From JBAOHV01 sp037045265 (GTDB lineage: Bacteria; Actinomycetota; Acidimicrobiia; Acidimicrobiales; Microtrichaceae): a DNA stretch of 64,000 bases. Position 1 is the stretch's first letter, and each line of letters begins with the position of its first letter. This document shows, one piece after another, positions 29,701 through 42,585 of this stretch. The notes under the pieces were generated by a model, which worked only from the letters and a program-made list of their open reading frames with translations, was not told the DNA's origin and did not search any database. Where the stretch lies: assembly GCA_037045265.1 (NCBI GenBank), contig JBAOHV010000019.1, forward strand, positions 62,001 to 126,000, read 5' to 3'. The position numbers and the translations under genes were made by a program.

Positions 29701-31215
29701 GACGCCAGCGCCGGCGGAGTCACGGCCAGGTCATCGGCCAGGCTCCCCGGCGACCTCCGCTCACGCGCTTCGGCGACGGTCGACGGTGACGGGTCGACCG
29801 CCTACCAGACCCCGATCCAGGACGTCCGCGAGCAGTGGGTAGAGCTCACCTACCCGGCTCCGGTCACGCTGGACGAGGTTGCCCTCGACGTCCTCGCCGA
29901 CGGCAGGCACTCGATACCGACGGTCGTCACCCTCAGCGTCGATGGTGCCCCGGCCGACACTGTGACGTTCGACGCCGAGCATGCCGAAGGCACCGGACGA
30001 GCGAAGCTCGAACATCTCAGTGCGCCGATCGCCGCGGTCACGGGTACGACGTTCCGCTTCACGATCGATGACATCGAGGAGGTGCGCAACCGCGACTGGT
30101 TCAGCGGCTCCGAGGTCGTGCTACCGGTCGGCATCGCCCAGCTGGGTGTGCCCCAGCTCGGCGCGCCGGACTCGGATTCGCCGATGCCTGACGCATGCCG
30201 CGACGACCTGCTGACCCTCGACGGGACTCCGGTGCCGTTGCGCGTGGACGCCACGGTCGGCGAAGCGCTGTCCGGCGATGGCATGGACCTGGTGGCGTGC
30301 GGATCGGCCACCCCGATCACAGCTGGCCGAGCGCTGCTGGAGAGCGCCGACGGCGGCGACACCGGACTCGACCTCGACACGTTCGCCCTGTCATCAGCGG
30401 CCGGCGGCGCGCCGGGTGTCGACACGCTCCAGTCACCGGTAGCGTCCGGGCCGACACCGCCCGAGACCACGACCGAACGCGTCGGTCGGAACCACCATCG
30501 GGTGTCGGTGACCGACGCTTCGGATCCCTACTGGGTGGTTCTCGGGCAGAGCTGGTCCACCGGGTTCCGGGCGACGACTTCAGAGGGCCGCGATCTCGGT
30601 GAGCCGACGCTGATCAACGGCTACGCGAACGGGTGGCTGATCGATCCCGGTGTCGACGGCGCCGACGTGACCGTCGACATCGTCTGGGCTCCCCAACGAC
30701 TCGTGTGGATCGGGCTGGCGCTGTCGGGCATCGCCGTGGCGCTCTGCCTGTTCCTGGTGACAGCTCCGATGTTCGGCTCACACCGGTCCCGCTCGACCGA
30801 CACCGGCCGTGCACTCGCCGGACCGCTCCCTGCCCGACCGGTTCATGTTGCGGCCTGGTTCGTGGACGGCGACGTGCTCGCCTGGCCGAGCGCAGTCGTC
30901 GCGACGCTCTGCGCCGGCGCCGGTGGGGCCGTGTTCGGCGCACCCGTCCTGGGGCTGGTCATGGCGATCCTCACCCTCGCCGCGACCAGGCTCAGCCATG
31001 GCCAGCTGGCCCTGCGAGCCGTGGCGGTGGGAGCGTTCGGGGCGGCGGCGGCGTACATCGTGGCGAAGCAGTTCCGCTACCGCTACGTTGCCGACTTCGA
31101 CTGGGTGGCGCGGTTCGAGCCGACCCATGGCTGGGTCCTGCTGGCGGTCTTCGCTCTGATGGCAGCGACCGTGGTCGACGGCCTTCGTGCCAGGGGAAGC
31201 ACTCCCGAGGAGTAG
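26798..31215 (+). CDS. AftD-like alpha-(1->3)-arabinofuranosyltransferase (two frame breaks near the 5' end)
   Basis: About 1,470 residues when bases near 26894 and 27018 are skipped; mycobacterial AftD is about 1,400. The first 460 residues form a GT-C membrane domain (formerly DUF3367) with ADTKTYLYLDP and GYLWPMGPYYW, typical of the AftD N-terminus. A large extracytoplasmic part follows with two discoidin-like carbohydrate-binding modules (near 747 and 975; the first contains AVDGDPTTGWKVG). Several helices lie after about 1300. In mycobacteria AftD adds arabinofuranose to arabinogalactan/lipoarabinomannan from decaprenyl-phospho-arabinose. The acceptor here is unknown. The ATG at 26798 gives a basic N-terminus before the first helix. 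Confidence 0.85.
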
Positions 31216-31217
31216 CC

Positions 31218-31259
31218 CCGCGGTACAACCCGCGGTGTGGTCCGCGATCAGCAGACCAC
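31218..31259. terminator. Bidirectional stem-loops between convergent genes
   Basis: Two inverted repeats fill the 55-base gap between convergent genes: CCGCGG (31218-31223) with CCGCGG (31230-31235), and GTGGTC (31237-31242) with GACCAC (31254-31259). There is no T-run, but the position suggests shared transcription termination. Confidence 0.4.
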
Positions 31260-31270
31260 CCGGGCCGTCG

Positions 31271-32053
31271 TCAGCGGATCGGCTTCTCCGCCACCGCCAG
31301 GAGGACCAAGGTGGACGGGTCGATCGCTTCGGTGACGAAGAACTCCTCGTCGGTGATACCCGACTGGCCACCGACCTGTTCGGTGTTCGTGTACCGGTAT
31401 GCGACCCGGCGACCCGTCGCGTGCAGCCACACGAACGCCGACCGTGGGAGCTTGTGACGCAGCCCGAGCGGATCCAACCGCAGGAGCTTGTCGGCCATGG
31501 CTCGACGCTTCTCGAAGTCGCCCTTGACCTCGGCGGTCGCGTCGATGCCGAGGACGGTCACCGAGCGGAAGTGCCGGCCGAGCATCGCCTCGAGGTCTTC
31601 GGGATCGAACAGGTACACGTGGTACGGGTTCTCGAAGTCGGCAGGCGCGTTCGGGGTCAGGAAGAACGCCCGCCCGTCGTCGGCCAGCACCCGGGCGACC
31701 TCGGCGACGTGGAACTCGGGATCGACGAAGTGCTCGATCAGATGGGAGGAGCAGACGTCGTCGAACGTGGCAGTGCGCAACGGAAGCACCGCCCCGTCGG
31801 AACAGACGGTGTTCAGATCGACACCAGGGTGCAGTGCTACTGCGCTCGCGGCGGTCTCCTGGTCGTAGTCCACCCCGACGAGCATGCGTTCATCGCCGGC
31901 GAAACCGACCGTGCCGTCGCCCAGACCGCACCCCAGGTCGAGCATAAGACCCGTACCCACACGGGCGCGGACCTCGCGGTAGCCGGCTGCGTGCAGCGCC
32001 AGCAACGAGTCGGGGGTCTCCCCTTCGATGGGGCGCTCACCGGTGAGCTTCAC
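31271..32053 (-). CDS. Class I SAM-dependent methyltransferase
   Basis: A 260-residue cytoplasmic protein with motif I MLDLGCGLGDGTV (about residues 36-48), acidic motif VGVDYD, and motif IV-like SSHLIEHFVDP, as in the UbiE/Methyltransf_11 group. The C-terminal half is not diagnostic. It may methylate a sugar or lipid intermediate of the surrounding glycan region. The GTG at 32053 has GGAGG six bases upstream. It diverges from the GT4 gene. Confidence 0.85.
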   Translation of the reverse strand: MKLTGERPIEGETPDSLLALHAAGYREVRARVGTGLMLDLGCGLGDGTVGFAGDERMLVGVDYDQETAASAVALHPGVDLNTVCSDGAVLPLRTATFDDVCSSHLIEHFVDPEFHVAEVARVLADDGRAFFLTPNAPADFENPYHVYLFDPEDLEAMLGRHFRSVTVLGIDATAEVKGDFEKRRAMADKLLRLDPLGLRHKLPRSAFVWLHATGRRVAYRYTNTEQVGGQSGITDEEFFVTEAIDPSTLVLLAVAEKPIR

Positions 32054-32138
32054 AGAACCTCCAGGTGGGACCGATCGGGGGCGGGGCGAATGTGACGCTG
32101 CGGGTCACCGGCGCACGCGACACGGCTGCGTAGCATAG

Positions 32139-33431
32139 GTGGACCGCATCCCGATTCCATGGAGCCTCCCCTTCGTGCTGCCCCCCGCCGGCCCGCCGCC
32201 ACAGGCGGTACCCCCGACCGCCCAGACCCCGACCGCCAGCGAGGCGACACTCAGCGCGATCGCGGAGCTCGCTGCCCGAACAGGGTTGACCCGCATTCAC
32301 ATGCTCGCCTGGAGAGACCTCGACGACGACGAGGCAGGCGGTTCCGAGGTCCACGCCCACAGCATCGCCGCCATCTGGGCCCAGGCCGGACTGGAGGTGA
32401 CCATGCGGACCTCGGCCGCTGTCGGGCAGCCGGCGAACGCACGACGGGGCGGCTACACGGTAAGTCGCAGGGCGGGGCGTTACGGCGTCTTCCCACGCAG
32501 TGCCCTGGCCGAGATCACCGGGAGACTCGGCCCGTGCGACGCACTGGTCGAGATCTGGAACGGCATGCCGTTCATGTCGCCGATCTGGTGGCGCAAACCC
32601 AGGGTCATCTGGCTGCACCACGTCCACGGACCCATGTGGGCGATGTCGCTGCCGGGGCCCGTCGCCAAGGCGGGCGTAGCTCTCGAGGAACGGATCGCGC
32701 CACGCTTCTACCGCCGCCAGCCGATCGTCACGCTGTCGCCGTCGTCGTACGACGAACTGGTCGATGACCTGGGCTTCTCTCCGTCACTGGTCAGGGTGAT
32801 CCCGCCGGGCCTGAACCCCTACTTCACGCCCGGGGCGCAACGCTCGAGCAGCCCGCTCGTCGTGGCCGTCGGCCGGCTCGTGCCGGTCAAGGACTTCCCA
32901 CGTCTGGTGCGCGTCATGGCGGCCGCCCACGAACGTGTTCCGGACGCCGAGCTCGTGATCGTCGGCGAGGGCTACGAGCGTGATCGCATCGAGGCGACCA
33001 TCGCTGAGTGTGGCGGCGCCGACTGGGTCACCCTGGCGGGTCGCGTCTCCGACGAGGAGCTCCGGGACCTCTATCGCCGGGCGTGGTTGGCGGCTTCGGT
33101 CTCGGTCCACGAAGGGTGGGGAATGACCCTCACCGAAGCCGCGGCCTGCGCAACGCCTGCGGTCGCGACCGACATATCCGGTCATGCCGACGCGATCGCT
33201 CGTGATCGCAGCGGGCTGCTGCGCAGCGACGACGCCGGCCTGGCCGACGCGATCGCATCGGTGCTGGGCGATGCCGACCTGCGGGCAAGGCTCCAGGCGG
33301 GTGCTCTGGCCCGCGCCGGCGAGCTCACCTGGGAACGGACTGCGCTGGCGAACTTCGAGGTGCTCGCCGCTGACGCGCTGCGCCGCCAGGGCCGGCACAC
33401 CGAAGCCGCTGAACTGCTCGGCGGGACATGA
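32139..33431 (+). CDS. GT4-family glycosyltransferase
   Basis: A 430-residue enzyme. The N-terminal half carries HMLAWRDLDDDEAGGSEVHAH, then IWLHHVHGPMW. The C-terminal GT-B nucleotide-sugar domain shows VVAVGRLVPVKDFPRLV, VIVGEGYERDRIE, and the EX7E-like SVHEGWGMTLTEAAACATP. It transfers a sugar from a nucleotide donor in the cytoplasm. The GTG at 32139 follows TAGCAT (32131-32136) by only two bases, so the true start may be slightly downstream. It overlaps the next gene by four bases (ATGA). Confidence 0.88.
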   Translation: MDRIPIPWSLPFVLPPAGPPPQAVPPTAQTPTASEATLSAIAELAARTGLTRIHMLAWRDLDDDEAGGSEVHAHSIAAIWAQAGLEVTMRTSAAVGQPANARRGGYTVSRRAGRYGVFPRSALAEITGRLGPCDALVEIWNGMPFMSPIWWRKPRVIWLHHVHGPMWAMSLPGPVAKAGVALEERIAPRFYRRQPIVTLSPSSYDELVDDLGFSPSLVRVIPPGLNPYFTPGAQRSSSPLVVAVGRLVPVKDFPRLVRVMAAAHERVPDAELVIVGEGYERDRIEATIAECGGADWVTLAGRVSDEELRDLYRRAWLAASVSVHEGWGMTLTEAAACATPAVATDISGHADAIARDRSGLLRSDDAGLADAIASVLGDADLRARLQAGALARAGELTWERTALANFEVLAADALRRQGRHTEAAELLGGT

Positions 33432-34072
33432 GCGAGTTCATCCTCGGGGTCGACCTGGATGCCGTCTGTGCCGACTACAACAAGGCGCTGCGAGCTGTCG
33501 CCGCAGTCGAGCTCGGGGTGCCGATCGAGACGCTGACCACCGAGGCGGGATGGGACTTCGGTGAATGGGGCCTGGATCGCGACGGGTTCCTGGCACTTCA
33601 CCGCACCGCGGTCCAGGAGCACCGGATCTTCCGCGACATGCCCGCGGTGGACGGCGCGTCGGAATCTCTGTGGCGGCTGTCCGACGCCGGCGTGTGGATC
33701 CGGGTGATCACCCATCGGCTCGTGACGAACTGGGGCCACGCCCTGATCGTCTCGGACACCGTGGAGTGGCTCGATTCGCGACGGATCCCCTACCGCGACC
33801 TGTGCTTCCTGGGCCGCAAGCCAGAGGTCCAGGCCGACGCCTACATCGACGACGCACCCCACAACGTCGACGCCCTGCGTGCCGGCGGCAACCGGGTGAT
33901 CGTCTTCGACCAGCCCTACAACCGCCACATGGTCGCGCCACGCGCCAGCTCCTGGGACCAGGTCGAGCTGCTGGTCGCCGAGTTCGTCGCCGAGGGCGGG
34001 GGCTCCTTCGCCGGCCAGCTCCCCGGCCTGGACGCCGGCGCGGACCGCCTGGACCGCCGCAAGCACGGCTGA
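33428..34072 (+). CDS. 5'(3')-deoxyribonucleotidase-like HAD phosphatase (NT5C family)
   Basis: A 214-residue protein with the HAD nucleophile motif VDLDAVCADYN (Asp9, Asp11), motif II VITHR, and motif III/IV YIDDAPHNVDALR, matching the NT5C 5'-nucleotidase family. These enzymes dephosphorylate nucleoside monophosphates. The ATG overlaps the GT4 stop codon, so the two proteins are co-translated; it could clear a nucleotide product of glycosyl transfer, which is inference. The extra C-terminal 30 residues are Gly/Asp-rich and probably disordered. Confidence 0.82.
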   Translation: MSEFILGVDLDAVCADYNKALRAVAAVELGVPIETLTTEAGWDFGEWGLDRDGFLALHRTAVQEHRIFRDMPAVDGASESLWRLSDAGVWIRVITHRLVTNWGHALIVSDTVEWLDSRRIPYRDLCFLGRKPEVQADAYIDDAPHNVDALRAGGNRVIVFDQPYNRHMVAPRASSWDQVELLVAEFVAEGGGSFAGQLPGLDAGADRLDRRKHG

Positions 34073-34122
34073 TCACGCGGGATGCTCCGCCGTGCTGTCG
34101 CCCGGGAGCCCGCTGCAGGTCC

Positions 34123-35055
34123 TCAGCCGGTGTGGGTCTCGGGATCGAAGAGGGTCGGCGGTCGCATCACCGCTGCCGGGGGCGGACCGAAACGGCGCAG
34201 CACGAAGTCGCGCAGCCCGAGCATCCGCGCACGGGCGTCGAAGATGAGGGACCTGGTCTCGGGACGCCGGACGCCTCGCCACGTCTGCACGATCGTGAAC
34301 CAAGCGCGGACGAACGTGTGGTACCAGCCGCTCATCTCCTGTACCAACAGCAGGGTGTTGCGGGTCTGGAGGTAGTCGACGATCGCCATCCCGGACCCTA
34401 TGTGGATGTTCTGCACGCGGGCTCCGCGGATCAGACCGACCTGCCAACCGTGCGCCCGTGCCCGCAGCGCCAACTCGGCCTCCTCGCAGTACGAGAAGTA
34501 CCGTTCGTCGAAGATCCCGACCTCGGCCAGACACCCCCGGCGCAGCATCATCAGCGTTCCGTGGGGGTAGTCGACGCTCTCCCATCGAGGCAGCAACGGA
34601 GAGCCCTCGGGCGGCAGCGTGGCGACCGCGACGGCCATCCCCCCGAAGTACGGGTCGATGACAGGCACCATCGCGTCGCCGACGTCGGCGCACATGAGTC
34701 CGGCCATGGGTTCGCCCGCCCCGGCGTCGAGCATCGCGCCCAGGCACCCGGGGAACGGATCGACGTCGTGGGGAGCGAGCACGCACCACTCACCGTCGTC
34801 GGGGTCGTCGAGGAACCGGCGCAGCCCGGCGTTCGCGCCGGGCCCGAAACCGGCGTTGGTACCGGTCTCGATCAGCTCGACCTGTCCCGGCGGATAGGCG
34901 TCGAGCCCGGCCCGCAACTCGGACAGGACCGAAGGCTCGGAGGCGTTGTCGACCACGGTGACCCTGACGGGCACCTCCTGGTCCATGAAGCGCGCCACGG
35001 TGTCCAGACACGCCGCTGGCTGGTTCCAGTGGACGATGATCACACGCAGCGGCAC
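34123..35055 (-). CDS. GT2-family glycosyltransferase, rhamnosyltransferase-like
   Basis: A 310-residue enzyme starting RVIIVHWNQPA, with VTVVDNASEP, GTNAGFGPGANAGLR, a DPF-type loop and YCEEAELALRARAHGW, the pattern of WbbL-like GT2 transferases. The C-terminal 60 residues are amphipathic and may touch the membrane. It probably adds a deoxyhexose or similar sugar to a lipid-linked acceptor. An upstream frame extension exists, but the GTG at 35055 is chosen because TACGGT lies eight bases before it with no Shine-Dalgarno. Confidence 0.83.
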   Translation of the reverse strand: MPLRVIIVHWNQPAACLDTVARFMDQEVPVRVTVVDNASEPSVLSELRAGLDAYPPGQVELIETGTNAGFGPGANAGLRRFLDDPDDGEWCVLAPHDVDPFPGCLGAMLDAGAGEPMAGLMCADVGDAMVPVIDPYFGGMAVAVATLPPEGSPLLPRWESVDYPHGTLMMLRRGCLAEVGIFDERYFSYCEEAELALRARAHGWQVGLIRGARVQNIHIGSGMAIVDYLQTRNTLLLVQEMSGWYHTFVRAWFTIVQTWRGVRRPETRSLIFDARARMLGLRDFVLRRFGPPPAAVMRPPTLFDPETHTG

Positions 35056-35059
35056 GGCG

Positions 35060-35078
35060 CCGGACCGTAGCGGTCCGG
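35060..35078. promoter_or_regulatory. Inverted repeat over the GT2 -10 box, downstream of gltD
   Basis: CCGGACCG (35060-35067) and CGGTCCGG (35071-35078) form perfect 8-base arms around TAG. On the minus strand this covers the -10 box TACGGT (35069-35064) of the GT2 gene and follows the gltD stop by 15 bases. It may be an operator, a gltBD terminator hairpin without T-run, or both. Confidence 0.45.
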
Positions 35079-35093
35079 CGCCCACACCGCGAA

Positions 35094-36556
35094 TCACACC
35101 AGGGGTCGATCCGTCGGACGAACTGGCGACGGAAGACCCGTCTCGCCCATCAGGTAGTGGTCGACCGAAGCGGCGCACGAACGACCTTCGGCGATCGCCC
35201 ACACGATCAGGCTCTGACCGCGACCGGCGTCGCCGCAGACGAACACGCCCTGCTCCGATGTCGACCAATCCTCGCTGCGAGCGACGTTGCCCCGCTCGTC
35301 CAGGTCGACGGCGAGCTCGTCGAGCAGGCCAGCACGCTCCGGTCCGGTGAATCCCATGGCCAGGAACACCAGGTCGACCTCGAGCTCGGTCTCGGAGCCC
35401 TCGACCGGCACGAAGCTCGGACGGCCGTCGACCATCTGCTGTTCGACCTCGACGTAGCGCAGTGCGCGCAACGCACCGTTCTCGTCACCCAGGAACTCGA
35501 GAGTGTTCACAGAGAACACCCGCTCGCCACCCTCTTCGTGCGCCGACGAAGTGCGGTAGATGAACGGCCAGGTGGGCCACGGGTTGGCCTCGGGGCGCAG
35601 CTCCGGCGGCTGGGCCATGATCTCGAACTGGTGGATCGACTCGGCGCCCTGGCGATGTGCGGTGCCGAGGCAGTCAGCACCGGTATCGCCGCCGCCGATG
35701 ATCACGACCGACTTGCCACCGGCGTGGATCGCCACGTCATCGTGGGCGATCCGACCGGCTGCGGCCCTGTTCGCCAAGGGCAGGTAGTCCATCGCCTGGT
35801 GGATTCCCGTGAGCTCACGTCCGGGAATCGCCAGGTCACGCGCCGCTGTGGCACCGGTGGCGATCACCACCGCGTCGAAGTCGTCACGCAACTCCTCGAC
35901 GGTCAGATCCACCCCGACGTTGACGTTGACCCTGAACTCGGTGCCTTCGGCGCGCATCTGGGCCAGACGCCGGTCCAGGTGGCGCTTCTCGAGCTTGAAC
36001 TCCGGGATGCCGTAGCGCAGGAGTCCACCGATTCGGTCGGCCCGCTCGAACACGATCACCGTGTGGCCGGCCCTGGTGAGCTGCTGCGCTACAGCCAGTC
36101 CGGCCGGACCTGACCCGATGACCGCGCACGCGCTTGTCGGTCTGGCGAGCAGGGCGGATCGCAGTGATCCACCCCTCGTTCCATGCATGGTCGATTATCG
36201 AGGCCTCGACCTGCTTGATCGCGACCGGATCCTGGTTGATCCCCAGGACGCACGCGGCCTCACACGGGGCGGGGCAGAGCCGCCCCGTGAAGTCCGGGAA
36301 GTTGTTGGTGGCGTGCAGCCGCTCGATGGCGTCACGCCAGCGGTCCCGGTACACGAGGTCGTTCCAGTCCGGGATGATGTTGCCCAGTGGGCAGCCGTTG
36401 TTGCAGAAGGGGATGCCGCAGTCCATGCAGCGGCTCGCCTGCACGCGCAGGGACTCGTCCGGATAGTCCTCGTAGACCTCGTTCCAGTCGAGGATGCGCA
36501 CCGGAACCGGCCGGCGGGTCGGGACCTCACGGTCGTGCTTCAGGAATCCTCTGACG

Positions 36557-36564
<8 letters not shown>
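35094..36564 (-). CDS. gltD: Glutamate synthase small subunit (one frame break)
   Basis: About 489 residues when one base is skipped near 36126. The N-terminal part has the two cysteine clusters of the iron-sulfur domain, CMDCGIPFCNNGCPLGN and CPAPCEAAC. After the break it has the FAD motif AVIGSGPAGLAVA and the NADPH motif VVIIGGGDTGADCLGTAHR. It feeds electrons from NADPH to GltB for making two glutamates from glutamine and 2-oxoglutarate. Its start overlaps the gltB stop by 8 bases, so it is co-translated. Confidence 0.92.
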
Positions 36565-41128
<4,564 letters not shown>

Positions 41129-41141
41129 CAAAGCTCTCTGG

Positions 41142-41153
41142 ATCGGATCCGAT
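41142..41153. promoter_or_regulatory. Perfect 12-base palindrome in the gltB leader
   Basis: ATCGGATCCGAT reads the same on both strands and lies 14 bases upstream of the gltB ATG. It is a candidate regulator site. Confidence 0.4.
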
Positions 41154-41167
41154 GCGGGCGTCAGGGG

Positions 41168-41184
41168 ACGCGTCGGCGACGCGT
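41168..41184. promoter_or_regulatory. Inverted repeat between gltB and the CapA-like gene
   Basis: ACGCGTCG and CGACGCGT flank one G, giving 17 bases, about 40 bases upstream of gltB. It could be an operator or a leader hairpin. The remainder of the 203-base divergent gap shows only the TACCAT box of the other gene. Confidence 0.4.
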
Positions 41185-41319
41185 GAACAGCGCCATTGCT
41201 GTCGGGCAGCGACGTTGCTGCGCAACCGTGGTCGGCGGCGCCAGTGCCTGGCCGATCCGAACGGTCCGCGCACGATAGCCGAGCATCACGATGTCCCCAA
41301 AGCGACTTGCCCGCATCGC

Positions 41320-41325
41320 TACCAT
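41320..41325 (+). promoter_or_regulatory. -10 box of a leaderless promoter for the CapA-like gene
   Basis: TACCAT, six bases before the GTG at 41332, without a ribosome site in between. Confidence 0.5.
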
Positions 41326-41331
41326 CTGGCG

Positions 41332-42582
41332 GTGCCCCACCTCTTGTCCCCGACGCCGCGATCCCTGGCGAGAATCGTGGCGCTGGCCACCGCGGCGATC
41401 ATGGCTCTCGGGGCATGTGCGGGCGATCGCACCAGCGCCGCGGGCGACCGACCCCAGCTCACCACAGGTCAGGATCGCCCAGATGGCGACCTGACAGACG
41501 CCGGGGACGCCAGCGGCTCTGCTGCAGACACCACCGCTCCGTCGACGACCGAGCCGCGAAGCCCTCTCGGCAGCGGCCAGACCGTGACCATCGCATTCGC
41601 CGGTGACGCCAGCTTCGAGGGACTCACCGACAGGCTGCTCACCAACCCGACGGGTCTGCTGAGCGCGGTCAGCCCACTTCTCAGCGCTGCCGATGTCACC
41701 ATGGTCAACCTCGAGGCGGCGTTGGGCATCGCCGGCTCGCCCGAGGCCAAGGCCTTCAACTTCCGGGTTCCCGCCGAGGCACTGGTGGCCCTTGACTCGG
41801 CGGGTGTCGACGTTGTGACCATGGCGAACAACCACGGCATGGACTATGGCCCCGAGGGACTCCAGGAGTCTCTGCGCATCCGCGTAGACACCGGCTTTCC
41901 GATCCTGGGTATCGGTCAGGACGACGACGAGGCCTACGAACCGTGGATCATCGAGGTCAAGGGTCAGCGGATCGGCTTCATCGCCGCCAACGACATCTTC
42001 GACGCGCACCTCGTCACCCGCTGGTCCGCCGCTCCGGGCCACCCCGGTGTGGCGAGCACTGAGGAGCCGTTCCAGGAGCAGTTCGCCGAGCGGGTTCGTG
42101 CGACTCGGCCCGACGTCGACACGCTCGTCGTGTACCTCCACTTCGGAACCGAGACCCAGACGTGCCCGAATGCCCGCCAGACCGAGCTCGTCGACCTGCT
42201 CACCGATGCAGGGGCCGACATAGTCGTGGGATCGCACACACACCGGCTCCAGGGGATGGGCTACCGCGGCGACCGGTTCGTCGCCTACGGGTTGTCGAAC
42301 TTCGTCTTCAACGCCCCCTCGGCACCCGGTCGCCGCTCGGGGGTCCTGACGGTGTCCGCTACGGGACGGCGCGTAGACGGCTACGAGTGGGATCCGGTGA
42401 GCATCCAGAACAGGCTGCCGGTGCCGTTGACCGGCGCGGCCGCCGACGCTGAACGCCAGGCGATGGACGATCTGCAGGCCTGCACCGGACTCAGCTCCAC
42501 TCCCGACCGTGCCCCCGACCCCGCAACGGGCCGAGCGCCGGATGAACCCGATCAACCTGATGAAGCAGACAGGGAAGGCTGA
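41332..42582 (+). CDS. CapA-family lipoprotein (metallophosphatase fold)
   Basis: A 416-residue protein with a lipoprotein signal (about 10-29) and lipobox LGAC, then a Thr/Ser/Asp-rich linker and a PGA_cap domain: FAGDASFEGL (about 90-99), MVNLEAAL, MANNHGMDYG (near 163) and GSHTHRLQGM (near 299), the metal-ligand motifs of this fold. Family members occur with poly-gamma-glutamate capsule systems, but no PgsB/PgsC partners are present here, so a capsule role is not shown. The GTG at 41332 is six bases after TACCAT. The aminopeptidase gene follows 3 bases later. Confidence 0.87.
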   Translation: MPHLLSPTPRSLARIVALATAAIMALGACAGDRTSAAGDRPQLTTGQDRPDGDLTDAGDASGSAADTTAPSTTEPRSPLGSGQTVTIAFAGDASFEGLTDRLLTNPTGLLSAVSPLLSAADVTMVNLEAALGIAGSPEAKAFNFRVPAEALVALDSAGVDVVTMANNHGMDYGPEGLQESLRIRVDTGFPILGIGQDDDEAYEPWIIEVKGQRIGFIAANDIFDAHLVTRWSAAPGHPGVASTEEPFQEQFAERVRATRPDVDTLVVYLHFGTETQTCPNARQTELVDLLTDAGADIVVGSHTHRLQGMGYRGDRFVAYGLSNFVFNAPSAPGRRSGVLTVSATGRRVDGYEWDPVSIQNRLPVPLTGAAADAERQAMDDLQACTGLSSTPDRAPDPATGRAPDEPDQPDEADREG

Positions 42583-42585
42583 GCA

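Noticed and set aside
41161..42555. A 464-codon open frame opposite the CapA-like gene
   Set aside because: Shadow of the real gene; no signal peptide, motif or start context.
41332..42582. A poly-gamma-glutamate capsule system
   Set aside because: Only the CapA-like protein is present; no PgsB ligase or PgsC neighbour, so the family name does not justify the pathway.
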